NCBI GenBank assembly: GCA_020632875.1
Contig: JACKET010000005.1
Coordinates: 248,001 to 312,000 of the forward strand
DNA: 64,000 nt
From: Alphaproteobacteria bacterium
GTDB taxonomy: Bacteria; Myxococcota_A; UBA796; GCA-2862545
Direction: 5' to 3'
A program made the translations under genes and the position numbers. Positions 43,600 through 53,746 of the stretch are shown piece after piece (position 1 is the first letter of the stretch; every line of letters starts with the position of its first letter). The notes under the pieces were generated by a model. The model was not told the DNA's origin and did no database searches. It was given only the letters and a program-made list of their open reading frames with translations.

Positions 43600-46500
43600 A
43601 TGACGGACGCGGGTGGAGAGACCCAGATCAGCGGTGCGCTTCTGTTGCCACCGGCCCCTCGCTACGAAGACGAGGAGGCCGAGTCCCTGGGCGAGAAGCT
43701 GGCCGAGCTGTACACGCGCCGCGAGAAGAAGTCCGACGCGAAGCTCGAAGCCCAGATCGAGAGCACCCGGCGCGAGCTCCGGCGCGGCCCGCGCCTGCGT
43801 CCCGGCGAGTTCCTCCGCGACGGGCGGTACCGCCTGATCGAGCGCATGGGCGAGTCCGGCGGCGACGCCACCTGGAAGGCCTGGGATCGCGAGAACAAGA
43901 CCCTCGTCGTCGTGAAGGAGATGGTCGGTCCGTGGGTCGCGAAGAAGATGCGCGTCGGCGCCTTCCTCGAAGCGGCCCGCACCCTCCAGGGCATCGAGCA
44001 CGCCGGCCTCGGCCGGATCCACGAGGCCACCCAGAGCCGCGACGGCTTCGTCTACCTCGCCACCGACTACTTCGACGGCGGCACGCTCGAGAAGGGCTGG
44101 TCGGGCGACAGCGTCGACGTCCTCCAGGTCGTCGTCGAGGTCGGCAACGCGCTCCAGGCGGCCCACGAGGCCGAGCTCGTCCACGGGCGCGTCGCGCCCA
44201 ACAACATCCACTTCGGGCTCGATGGCGGCGCACACCTCGTCGACTTCGACCTCGCGGGCGAGCACGTCCAGGAGGAGCGCGCCAACGTCTACGCCGCTCC
44301 CGAGTCGGTCGAGCGCGGCCAGCGCGCCACCCCCGCGTCCGACGTGTACGGCCTCGCGATGTGCGCCCTGTACGGCCTCGCGGGCGGCAAGCTGCCCTAC
44401 ACGGTCGTCCGCAATCCGAACAAGTTCATCGACGGGCTCGACGTCTCCGAGGTCGTCCGCGACGTGCTGAAGCGCGCCGTCGATTGGGACATCGACACCC
44501 GCTACGCGACGATGAAGGACTTCGTCGAGGCGCTGCTCGCCGACGGCACCGTGCTCGAATCGCTCGCCGAGCGCGCGCTCGAGCGCAAACGCTACGTCAT
44601 CGCGAGCGAGCACTACACGCGGCTGTGGTCGGTCAAGCCCGGCAAGAGCGTCGAGATCAAGCGCATCCTCGGCGTCATCTACCTGCGGATGTCGGCGTGG
44701 GAGGAGGCCTTCGAGTGCCTCTCCACCGCGCTCGAAGAGACCGCGACGCCCGAAGACCTCTTCGTGCTGCTGCGCGAGTACGCCGAGGGCACCGACGGCT
44801 GGAAGCGCGTCGCCGACGTGCTGTGGAACCAGGCCCGCGAGCGGCCGCCCGTCCGCCGCGCCGCCATGCGCGCCGAGCTCGCGCGCATCACCGAAGACAA
44901 GCTCGACGACCCGCAGGGCGCGAGCGAGATCTGGGCGATGGTGGTCGTCGATCACCGCCTGCCCGAGCGCGGCGAAGAGGCCCTCCGCGCGCTCAAGCGC
45001 CTCGCCGAGGCCCGCGAAGACTGGGCGGCGTTCGTCGAGCACAGCAAGGCGCTGCTGCCGTACCTGCCCGAGGCCGAGCGTCCCGACGTGCAGTACGCCA
45101 TCGGTCGCGCCTACGTGAAGCACCTCGCCGACGAGGATTCCGGGCTCTACTGGATCGACAAGGCCGAAGCCGCGGGCATCAAGCCGCTCGACATGACCAC
45201 CGAGCTGCAGGATCTCCGCGCCCGGCGGGGCCAGTGGCGCCGCGTCATCGCGCTCATGCGGCTCGAGGCCGACCACGAGAAGAAGGTGCACAACGCGTCG
45301 CGCATCCTGCTGCGCGCGGCGACCATCGCCCGGTCGGTGCACCTCGATCCCGAGGCCGAGGCGATCTACGAGAACATGCTCGAGCGCGCCCCGCAGCACT
45401 ACCCGGCGCTGCGCGAGCTCGCCCGCATGCGGCACCGCGCCGGTCACGACGACCGCGCGATGGAGGCCTACGCCCAGCTCACCTCGATCTACGACGGCAA
45501 GTCCGAAGAGCCCGAGGCCAGCGAGCGCGCCGCCGATCACACCGCGTACGCGGGGCTGCTCATCGATCAGAGCCGCTTCGACGACGCCATCGGGCAGCTC
45601 GAGGCGGCCCTCGCGCTGCAGCCCGACAACTGCGAGGCGCTCAAGCTCGCCGGCCCGCTGTACCTCGACATGGGCAAGCTCGAAGAGGGGGCGCAGGCCC
45701 TCGAGCGGCTCTACCAGCTGTTCAAGGCCGTGAAGACGCACGGCGAGCGGCTCGAGGCGGCGATCCAGCGCGCCGACGCGGCGTGGTTCCGCGGTCGGCT
45801 CGCGGTGGCGATGCGCTGGTACAACACCGTGCTCGACACCGTCCCCGAGCACGCCGAGGCGTGGTGGGGGCTCGCGAAGGTCGCGCTCGCCGCGCGTGGC
45901 GGCCACCCGGGCACCGATCGCGCGCCGTGGCTCGCGAACACGCCCGACCGCTTCACGCCCCAAGAGGCGCTGGCCCGCCTGTTCATGGGCATGTTCACGG
46001 GCGAGGCCCTGTCCGACTGGCTGGGGCGGCACCCGCTCGGCAACAGCGTGTCCGACGCCGGTGCCACCAGCGGCCGGCTCGCGTGCGCCGCCGTCGACCT
46101 GCTCACGCGCTACGGGTGCGTCGATGCCGAGCTGTTCGCGCGGCTCGCCACGGCCTATCCGCGGTGGGAGCGCCGCATCCGCGCCGTCGAGGTGCTGTGG
46201 CTCTCCGGCGACCCCGAGTTCCGGTTCGCACGCAGCTATCGGTGGGCGAAGCCGGCGTTCGCGGCCAACGACTTCCTGGCGAAGTCGCACCGCATCGTGC
46301 TGCCGCTGGGCGACCCGATCCGCGGCACCCTGTGCGTCGACTTCGGCAACGCCGGGCACTGGGAGACGCTCGTCGGCACCCCGATGCCCGACGAGGTCGA
46401 GCCCGACCTCCCCGAAGAGCCGCGCAAGCACGAAGACGACGTCGAGATGCCGGCCATCGAGTTCCTGCTCGGCGAGACCGTCGAGTTCGAGATGCCGTCG

Positions 46501-48261
46501 GGCGCCTGGGACGCCCGCATCGGGTCGTCGAACGCGTCCGACTGGGTGGTTCCCGGCCTCGCGGCCGACCACGCCGTGCTGCGTCGCCGGGGCGGGTCCG
46601 TCTACATCCACCCGGTCGGTGACGCCGATCTGACGGTCGAGGGCGAGCAGGTCGGCGGCTGGCGGCTGATGGGCGGCGAGACCGTGCAGCTCGGCAGCTA
46701 CATGTGGGACATCCGCCTCACCATCCCCGAGCCCGAGCCCGAGGAGGAGGAGCCGTCGCCCGACCATCCGTCGATGGAGCTGGCGGCGGGCTTCGAAGAG
46801 CTCTCGGACTTCCCCGACGAAGCCGACCCCACGTGGGAAGGCGTCGATCCCGAGGCGTCCTCGGGTCCGCCGCGCGTCGCCACTCTCGAAGATCCAGCTC
46901 CGCACGAAGACCCGGCTCCCTCCGAAGCGCCCGACGCCGACGATGCCGAAGCCGACGAGCCGGCCACCGAGGTCGCCGACGAAGGCTCCGAAGAGGCGGC
47001 CGAGACGGCCGAGTCCGGTCCCCAGGCTCCGGAGGAGCGCGCGCCCGCAGGTCCGCTCGACGACGGCTCCGACGACGAGACCGTCGGCAGCTCCGAAGCC
47101 GGCGCCTTCGAAGAGCCGCCCCCCGAAGAGGAGGACGAGGACTTCGAGGAGACGGTGGGCCCCGACATCGAAGAGGAGCCCCCCGCACCGCGCGTCACCG
47201 TCCTCCCGCAGGACGAGCACTCCTTCGAGGTCGGCATCCCCGACGACGACTTCGACGACTTCGAGGATCCCGTCGTGGAGGAGGAGCCCGATCCGGAGCC
47301 CGCGTCGGAGCCCGAGCCCGAGGCCCCTGCCGCCCGCGAGGAGGAGGTCGAGGACGAAGACAGCGCCGGCGACGGAATCGCCGTCGGGATCGGGGTCTCC
47401 GCTCCCATGCCGCGCCCCGGGTTCCGGTTCCAGCCGCCCCCGCCGCAGGAGGTCGACGACGACGGGCCCGTGTACTTCGACGCCTCGCTCATCGTGGAGA
47501 GGTTCCCTGGCGACGAGGAGGAGGAGGAGCCCACGTCCGCCACCGACCGCGACGCGATGTTCGCGCAGCTCCGCGTCGAAGAGCCGCTGCCCGAGAAGAA
47601 GAGCGACTCGGACTACGAATACGAGGACTTCGAAGACCAGGTCGCCACGCAGATCCGCCACAACCCGCTGCTCGAGTCGGGCTTCATGGACCTCGACCGT
47701 CCGCAGTCCGAGGAAGACAGCCTCGGCCCCGCGGGCGACGCGCCCACCCCGCAGTGGGTGGTGCAGGGCGACGTCGACGAGCTCGACCAGACCATGGCGC
47801 AAGAGCCCGTGCTCAAGGGCGATCGCATCGCGCTCCAGCTCCCCACGCGCGACCCGTACAGCGCGCCCGAGCTGTCGCCCGTCGAGATGACCGCCGAAGA
47901 GCCGATCGCCGAAGAGCCCGCGGTGGAGGACTCCGCGGGGCCCGAGCCCGAGACGCAGCCGCGCACGTCGGCCATCCTCGAGATCATGAGCGGGCCGGCT
48001 CGCGGCACCCAGGTCGCCGTTCGTGGCGTCGTCGCGCTCGGCCGAGACGAGGCCTGCGAGGTGTACCTGCCCGCCGACCCCATGCTCGCGCCGCTGCACT
48101 GCCGCTTCGTGCAGACCGACGACAGCTTCCTCGTGATGGACAACGGCACCGAGCGCGGCACCGTCGTGAACGGCACGCGCGTCTCCGAGGCCGTGCTGTC
48201 GGGCGGCGAGACCATCATGGTGGGCAGCACCGTTCTCCGCTTCCAGGTCCAGCATGTCTGA
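43600..48261 (+). CDS. Large pseudokinase / TPR / FHA scaffold protein
   Basis: 1553 residues. Seen: kinase-like domain at about 70-325 with Lys106 (LVVVKEM), but HGRVAPNN for HRDLKPxN (Arg197 replaces the catalytic Asp) and DFD for DFG, so predicted inactive. TPR-like helical repeats follow at about 340-760 (IYENMLERAPQHYPALRELA, FDDAIGQLEAALALQPDNCE). A first FHA-like segment near 950-1040 (DARIGSSNASDWVVPGLAAD) and a second clear FHA domain at the C-terminus (ARGTQVAVRGVVALGRDEAC, LHCRFVQ, TVVNGTRVSE) are separated by about 400 acidic residues. No membrane segment. Inference: a cytoplasmic hub that binds phosphothreonine peptides. The stop overlaps the next gene by eight bases. Confidence 0.9.
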   Translation: MTDAGGETQISGALLLPPAPRYEDEEAESLGEKLAELYTRREKKSDAKLEAQIESTRRELRRGPRLRPGEFLRDGRYRLIERMGESGGDATWKAWDRENKTLVVVKEMVGPWVAKKMRVGAFLEAARTLQGIEHAGLGRIHEATQSRDGFVYLATDYFDGGTLEKGWSGDSVDVLQVVVEVGNALQAAHEAELVHGRVAPNNIHFGLDGGAHLVDFDLAGEHVQEERANVYAAPESVERGQRATPASDVYGLAMCALYGLAGGKLPYTVVRNPNKFIDGLDVSEVVRDVLKRAVDWDIDTRYATMKDFVEALLADGTVLESLAERALERKRYVIASEHYTRLWSVKPGKSVEIKRILGVIYLRMSAWEEAFECLSTALEETATPEDLFVLLREYAEGTDGWKRVADVLWNQARERPPVRRAAMRAELARITEDKLDDPQGASEIWAMVVVDHRLPERGEEALRALKRLAEAREDWAAFVEHSKALLPYLPEAERPDVQYAIGRAYVKHLADEDSGLYWIDKAEAAGIKPLDMTTELQDLRARRGQWRRVIALMRLEADHEKKVHNASRILLRAATIARSVHLDPEAEAIYENMLERAPQHYPALRELARMRHRAGHDDRAMEAYAQLTSIYDGKSEEPEASERAADHTAYAGLLIDQSRFDDAIGQLEAALALQPDNCEALKLAGPLYLDMGKLEEGAQALERLYQLFKAVKTHGERLEAAIQRADAAWFRGRLAVAMRWYNTVLDTVPEHAEAWWGLAKVALAARGGHPGTDRAPWLANTPDRFTPQEALARLFMGMFTGEALSDWLGRHPLGNSVSDAGATSGRLACAAVDLLTRYGCVDAELFARLATAYPRWERRIRAVEVLWLSGDPEFRFARSYRWAKPAFAANDFLAKSHRIVLPLGDPIRGTLCVDFGNAGHWETLVGTPMPDEVEPDLPEEPRKHEDDVEMPAIEFLLGETVEFEMPSGAWDARIGSSNASDWVVPGLAADHAVLRRRGGSVYIHPVGDADLTVEGEQVGGWRLMGGETVQLGSYMWDIRLTIPEPEPEEEEPSPDHPSMELAAGFEELSDFPDEADPTWEGVDPEASSGPPRVATLEDPAPHEDPAPSEAPDADDAEADEPATEVADEGSEEAAETAESGPQAPEERAPAGPLDDGSDDETVGSSEAGAFEEPPPEEEDEDFEETVGPDIEEEPPAPRVTVLPQDEHSFEVGIPDDDFDDFEDPVVEEEPDPEPASEPEPEAPAAREEEVEDEDSAGDGIAVGIGVSAPMPRPGFRFQPPPPQEVDDDGPVYFDASLIVERFPGDEEEEEPTSATDRDAMFAQLRVEEPLPEKKSDSDYEYEDFEDQVATQIRHNPLLESGFMDLDRPQSEEDSLGPAGDAPTPQWVVQGDVDELDQTMAQEPVLKGDRIALQLPTRDPYSAPELSPVEMTAEEPIAEEPAVEDSAGPEPETQPRTSAILEIMSGPARGTQVAVRGVVALGRDEACEVYLPADPMLAPLHCRFVQTDDSFLVMDNGTERGTVVNGTRVSEAVLSGGETIMVGSTVLRFQVQHV

Positions 48262-49360
48262 AGCCGATGCGGCGTATCTGCGGCTCGGCGATCTGGTGTG
48301 GGGGCGGTTCCGCGCCCTCGGTGTGCGCGAGGCACAGGCCGCGACGCTGAGGTGGTTCCGGGCACCCGAGCAGGGCTGGCTCGGGCGCGGCACCAAGGTC
48401 AACCTCACGCGCCTGCTGCTCGACGCGACCGACGCCGCGCTCGATCAACGCAACCAACCGCCCGTCGAAGCGGCGTGCGGGCCGTACCTCGCGAACGCGA
48501 AGCAGCTCGCCCGCGTGCTCGACGCGCCTATCGCGGTACGCAAGGCGCTCGTGCTGCTCACGGCCGACGGGCTCGACACCGACGAGGTCGCGAGCCTGCT
48601 CGGCATGACCGGCACGGCCGTGACGTTCGCGATGAACGACGTCGACGACGAGCTCGCCGAGCTCTCCGACCCGCTGCCCGACGGCTCGCTCGAAGACGAC
48701 CACCTGTCGACCATCCAGCTGCACGGCTTCGCGCTCGAGGTGCTCGATCCGCTCCAGATGCAGCAGTACGAGCAACATCTCGCGTCGTGCTCGCTGTGCT
48801 TCCACCGCTTCGACGCCTGGTCGAAGAACAAGGAGGCCTTCGACGCGCTGCCGAAGCCCGTGCCTCCGAAACCCCCGTCCCGCGCGCTGCCGTTCCTCGT
48901 GCTGGGCTTCGTGCTGCTCGCCGCGACGGGCGCGTTCGTCACGGCCGTCGCGCTGGCGCTGACCACGGCCGAGCAGCAGGTCGAGGCCGAGCGGTGGAAG
49001 GGCGACCCGGCGACCGTCGAGGTCCGCACCGCGGCGGGGCCCGTGGCCGATGGCGTCGTCGCGCCCGGCGACCTGCTGCAGATCTGGCTCGACCCCGGGC
49101 TCGCCGGGCACGCCGGGTTCGCATCGGGCGCGAAGGGCCAGCTCCACGAGGTGCTCGCGGTGCGGCGGATGGAGCGCGGCGGCGGGCTCCAGCTCGCGCC
49201 GGTCGAGGTGCCCGTCGGCGAGATGCCCCCGACCGTGTGGGTGCTCGTGTCCGACCGCCCGCTGTCGGAGATGGGCGTGCGCGAAGCCATCGAGAAGGGC
49301 CGCGACGACATCGCCGTCACGCAGATCGATCTCGTGTTCGCCTCTGACGCAACGGACTGA
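48254..49360 (+). CDS. Membrane protein joining sigma-region-4-like HTH and anti-sigma-like zinc motif
   Basis: 368 residues. Seen: residues 1-135 resemble the end of an ECF sigma factor (RKALVLLTADGLDTDEVASL then LGMTGTAVTFAMNDVDDELA, helix-turn-helix). Next is an anti-sigma ZAS-like motif HLASCSLC (His175, Cys179, Cys182), one membrane segment (LPFLVLGFVLLAATGAFVTAVALAL, about 212-236) and an extracytoplasmic beta-rich domain (VEVRTAAGPVADGVVAPGDL, QLAPVEVPVGEMPPTVWVLV). Region 2 of a sigma factor is not recognised. Translationally coupled to the scaffold gene by overlap. Inference: an envelope signal sensor whose cytoplasmic half mimics or captures part of a sigma factor. Confidence 0.82.
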   Translation: MSEADAAYLRLGDLVWGRFRALGVREAQAATLRWFRAPEQGWLGRGTKVNLTRLLLDATDAALDQRNQPPVEAACGPYLANAKQLARVLDAPIAVRKALVLLTADGLDTDEVASLLGMTGTAVTFAMNDVDDELAELSDPLPDGSLEDDHLSTIQLHGFALEVLDPLQMQQYEQHLASCSLCFHRFDAWSKNKEAFDALPKPVPPKPPSRALPFLVLGFVLLAATGAFVTAVALALTTAEQQVEAERWKGDPATVEVRTAAGPVADGVVAPGDLLQIWLDPGLAGHAGFASGAKGQLHEVLAVRRMERGGGLQLAPVEVPVGEMPPTVWVLVSDRPLSEMGVREAIEKGRDDIAVTQIDLVFASDATD

Positions 49361-49394
49361 GAAACGCCTTGACGGTCGAGACCTCTGTGCCCCC

Positions 49395-49409
49395 GGAACG
49401 CGGCGTTCC
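49395..49409. terminator. Palindrome in convergent spacer, possible terminator
   Basis: GGAACGCGGCGTTCC, seven-base arms around one base, lies between the stops of the sigma/ZAS-like gene (49360) and the convergent lipoprotein gene (49437). No U-tract. Short arms, so a weak assignment. Confidence 0.4.
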
Positions 49410-49436
49410 AGCTGCGTTCACAGGGGGTACCGAAAG

Positions 49437-50765
<1,329 letters not shown>

Positions 50766-50837
50766 CGGAGCCAGCGTACCAGCCGTGCCATCGTCGTGCT
50801 GCCCCCGGCGCGGCGTGCGCGCTGGTATCGTCGGCCG

Positions 50838-51959
50838 ATGTCGATCCGCGTCCGTCGTCTGGACCTCCCCGCCGAGAGCCGTCTGCTCTTCTCCCTGCCC
50901 CGAAGGCTCCATGGGTCCGACCCCGCGTGGGTCGCGCCGCTCGAGGTCTACGAGCGCAGCCGCCTGAAGCCGTCGAACCCGTTCTTCGAGCACGCCGAGC
51001 TTGCGGTCTTCGGGGCGTTCCGCGGCACCGAGCTCGTCGGCACCGCGTCCGCGCTCCGCGACGCCAACTTCGACCGCGACGAGGGCGTCGTGTGGTTCGG
51101 GTTCTTCGAGTCCGAGGACGACCCGGCCATCGCGGAGGCCCTGATGGGACGGGTCCGCGACCAGGCGAAGCGCTGGGGAGGCCGGTCGCTGCGGGGTCCG
51201 CGCAACCTCACGCGCTGGGAGTACGCCGGGCTGACCGTCGAGGGCTTCGACACGCTCCCGCCGATGCTGCAGGGCCACCATCCGCCGCACTACGCCGAGC
51301 TGCTCGAGGGGCTCGGGCTCGAGCGGCACCACGACACGCTGGCCTACGAGATCGACCTGTACGAGGCCGATGGTCGCGCGAAGCCCATCCCTGACGCCCT
51401 GCGCGCCAAGGCCGAGGGCTGCGACATCCCCGGGCTGCAGGTGCGGCGGGCGCGGTGGCGGAGCATGAACGCCGACCTGATCCGCGCGCACGAGGTCCTC
51501 AACGAGGCCTACCAGACCGTGCCGGACGTGAGCCCGATGCCGCGCGCGACCTTTCTCGCGCTCGGCCGCGCCTACCTCGTCTTCGCGAACACCGAGCTCA
51601 TGCAGCTCGGCCTGATCGACGGCCGGCCCGCGGCCTTCACGGCCTGCCTGCCCGAGGTCAACGAGGCGCTGGTCCACGCGCGCGGCCGCCTGCTCCCCCT
51701 CGGCCTCCCGCGCTTCGTGAGGGGCCTCCGCGGCGTGCGGACGGCGGCGTTCAAGCTCATCGGCGTGAACCCGGCGTACCGGGGCTCCGGCCTGCACGCG
51801 AAGATGATCGTGAACGTGGTCGAGGGCGCGCGTCGGGCGGGCTATTCGCGCATCGACGGCAGCGTGATCGACGAGCGCAACAAGCCCATGCGGGGCGTCG
51901 TGGAGGGCGTGGGCATGACGGTGTACCGCCGGTACCGGCACTACGGGGGCGCGCTGTGA
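50838..51959 (+). CDS. GNAT-like acetyltransferase-fold protein
   Basis: 373 residues, first gene of the GH57 operon. Seen: SIRVRRLDLPAESRLLFSLP, PSNPFFEHAELAVFGAFRGT and VGTASALRDANFDRD in the first half; ESVI-type fold elements at the end (LIGVNPAYRGSGLHAKMIVN, then RRAGYSRIDGSVIDERNKPM), where the R-G-S-G-L segment resembles the acetyl-CoA loop of GNAT proteins. The middle contains WEYAGLTVEGFDTLPPMLQG, a motif found in a group of uncharacterised bacterial proteins of this length. Cytoplasmic. Acetyl acceptor unknown. ATG at 50838; stop overlaps the next GTG by four bases. Confidence 0.8.
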   Translation: MSIRVRRLDLPAESRLLFSLPRRLHGSDPAWVAPLEVYERSRLKPSNPFFEHAELAVFGAFRGTELVGTASALRDANFDRDEGVVWFGFFESEDDPAIAEALMGRVRDQAKRWGGRSLRGPRNLTRWEYAGLTVEGFDTLPPMLQGHHPPHYAELLEGLGLERHHDTLAYEIDLYEADGRAKPIPDALRAKAEGCDIPGLQVRRARWRSMNADLIRAHEVLNEAYQTVPDVSPMPRATFLALGRAYLVFANTELMQLGLIDGRPAAFTACLPEVNEALVHARGRLLPLGLPRFVRGLRGVRTAAFKLIGVNPAYRGSGLHAKMIVNVVEGARRAGYSRIDGSVIDERNKPMRGVVEGVGMTVYRRYRHYGGAL

Positions 51960-53743
51960 TCGGCGTCCTCTGGCACCTGCACCAGCCCGAGTACCGCGAC
52001 CCGGCGACCGGCATCCCCGTGATGCCGTGGACCCGCATGCACGCGCTCCGCGGCTACCGCGACCTGCTCGTCGAGAGCATCGCTTCGGGCGTCCCGTGGA
52101 CCGTGAACATCGTGCCCGGCCTGTGGGAGCAGATCCTGTACTACGCCGAGGGCGGGTCCGACGCGCACCTCGACCTCACGCGCAGGCCGGCGGACACGCT
52201 GTCTCCCGCCGAGCTCGACGCCCTCGCGCGGACCTTCCCCGTCGGCCATCCCGTGATGCGCGACACGCCGCGGTACCACGCGATCGAAGACGCCATCACC
52301 GCCGGGCGCACGCTCTCCGTCGACATGGCGCGCGACCTCCAGGTGCTGTCCACCCTGGTGTGGGCGGGGGCCACCGCACGCCGCGAGTTCCCCGCGCTGG
52401 CCGCGCTCCTCGCGAAGGGCAGCGGGTTCAGCGAGGGCGACAAGGCCGCGCTCCTCGAGGCGCAGGACGCCATCCTGCGGTCGTTCCCCGATCTGCTCGC
52501 GCGGTTCGGCGCCACCGAGGGCCCCGCGCTCTCCACGACCCCGCTGCACCACCCCATCCTGCCGCTGCTCGTCGACGTGCGGCACGCGAAGCGGTGCACC
52601 GCCAACCCGCCGGATGTCGACTTCGCCTGGCCCCAGGACGCGAAGCTCCAGCTCGAGCGCGGGCGGCGCGCCATGGCGGAGTGGGCCGGCAAGGCGCCGA
52701 AGGGCTGCTGGCCTTCCGAGGGCTCGGTGTCGCCCGAGGTCGTCGAGCTCGTCGGGGCCGCGGGTTTCACGTGGCTCGCGACCGACGACCACGTGCTGGC
52801 GCGCTCCGCCGTGCACCGCAATCGCCCGGGCCGCGGCGGGTGGGACCTCGGGCACGGGGTGACGGGCTTCTTCCGCGACCACGCGCTGTCCGACCGCGTG
52901 GGCTTCGAGTACGCGCGGTGGCCCGCCGACCGCGCCGTGCAGGACCTCGTCGGCCACGCGACGCGCCACCCCGGCCTCACTGTGGTCGCGCTCGACGGCG
53001 AGAACCCGTGGGAGGCGTTCCCCGACGCCGGTGGAGCCTTCCGCGCGCGCCTGATCGAGGCGCTGATGAAGCGCGGCACCACGCTCGACGCCGCGGCCGA
53101 GCAGCGCCCCGTGGGCCGGGTCGAGCGGCTGCACACCGGGAGCTGGATCGGCGCCAACTTCGACATCTGGGCGGGCGCTTCGGAAGACCATCGCGCGTGG
53201 GCCCTGCTCGGCCGGGCGCGGGACGCGGTCGAGCGCGCGGAGACCGGGCGCGAGGCGGCCATGGAGCACCTGCTCGCGGCCGAGGGCTCGGACTGGTTCT
53301 GGTGGTACGGCCCGGAGTTCGACACGCCGTTCGCCGACACGTTCGACGCGGCGTTCCGCGCCCAGATCGCCGCTGCGTGGCGCGCCATCGGCCAGCCCGT
53401 GCCCGCCGACGTCGACGAGCCCATCCAGCGCGCCATGGCGCGCGTCACGCCGCCGGATCGCCCCATCCGGCCGCTCGGCTACAGCGTGGTGCAGTGGATC
53501 GGCGCGGGCTCGTGGGCCCTCTCGCAGGGGTCGATGGCGCGGGCGGGCGGCGCGGTCGTTCGGTACGGCTGGGATCCGGAGGGCCACCTCTGGCTCCGCC
53601 TGCCGCCCGGCGTGGTCGAGCTGACCGTCGGAGGCGTCGCCGTGGAGCCCGCGCCGGTCGTGCAGATCGCCGCCGCCCACGGGGTCGAGGTGAGCATCGA
53701 TGGCCAGAAGGCCTGCCTCGACGGCACGGACTGGGTGGTGTAG
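51956..53743 (+). CDS. Glycoside hydrolase family 57, amylase/pullulanase-like
   Basis: 595 residues. Seen: HLHQPEY at residues 7-13 (GH57 conserved region 1), catalytic nucleophile Glu255 in KGCWPSEGSVSPEVVELV, and acid/base Asp347 in VVALDGENPWEAFPDAGG. Then comes a helical domain and a C-terminal beta part (VVRYGWDPEGHLWLRLPPGV). GH57 enzymes act on alpha-1,4 and alpha-1,6 glucans with retention. No signal peptide, so the substrate is a cytoplasmic alpha-glucan. The GTG start sits in the overlap with the previous stop. The gap to the next gene is three bases. Confidence 0.9.
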   Translation: MIGVLWHLHQPEYRDPATGIPVMPWTRMHALRGYRDLLVESIASGVPWTVNIVPGLWEQILYYAEGGSDAHLDLTRRPADTLSPAELDALARTFPVGHPVMRDTPRYHAIEDAITAGRTLSVDMARDLQVLSTLVWAGATARREFPALAALLAKGSGFSEGDKAALLEAQDAILRSFPDLLARFGATEGPALSTTPLHHPILPLLVDVRHAKRCTANPPDVDFAWPQDAKLQLERGRRAMAEWAGKAPKGCWPSEGSVSPEVVELVGAAGFTWLATDDHVLARSAVHRNRPGRGGWDLGHGVTGFFRDHALSDRVGFEYARWPADRAVQDLVGHATRHPGLTVVALDGENPWEAFPDAGGAFRARLIEALMKRGTTLDAAAEQRPVGRVERLHTGSWIGANFDIWAGASEDHRAWALLGRARDAVERAETGREAAMEHLLAAEGSDWFWWYGPEFDTPFADTFDAAFRAQIAAAWRAIGQPVPADVDEPIQRAMARVTPPDRPIRPLGYSVVQWIGAGSWALSQGSMARAGGAVVRYGWDPEGHLWLRLPPGVVELTVGGVAVEPAPVVQIAAAHGVEVSIDGQKACLDGTDWVV

Positions 53744-53746
53744 CGC

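Noticed and set aside
42184..48408. Very long open frame on the minus strand (about 2070 codons) opposite the glycosyltransferase and scaffold genes
   Set aside because: It is the mirror of GC-rich codon use in the plus-strand genes. Its product is Arg/His/Val-rich with no domain, while the plus strand has clear FHA, TPR and kinase-like motifs.
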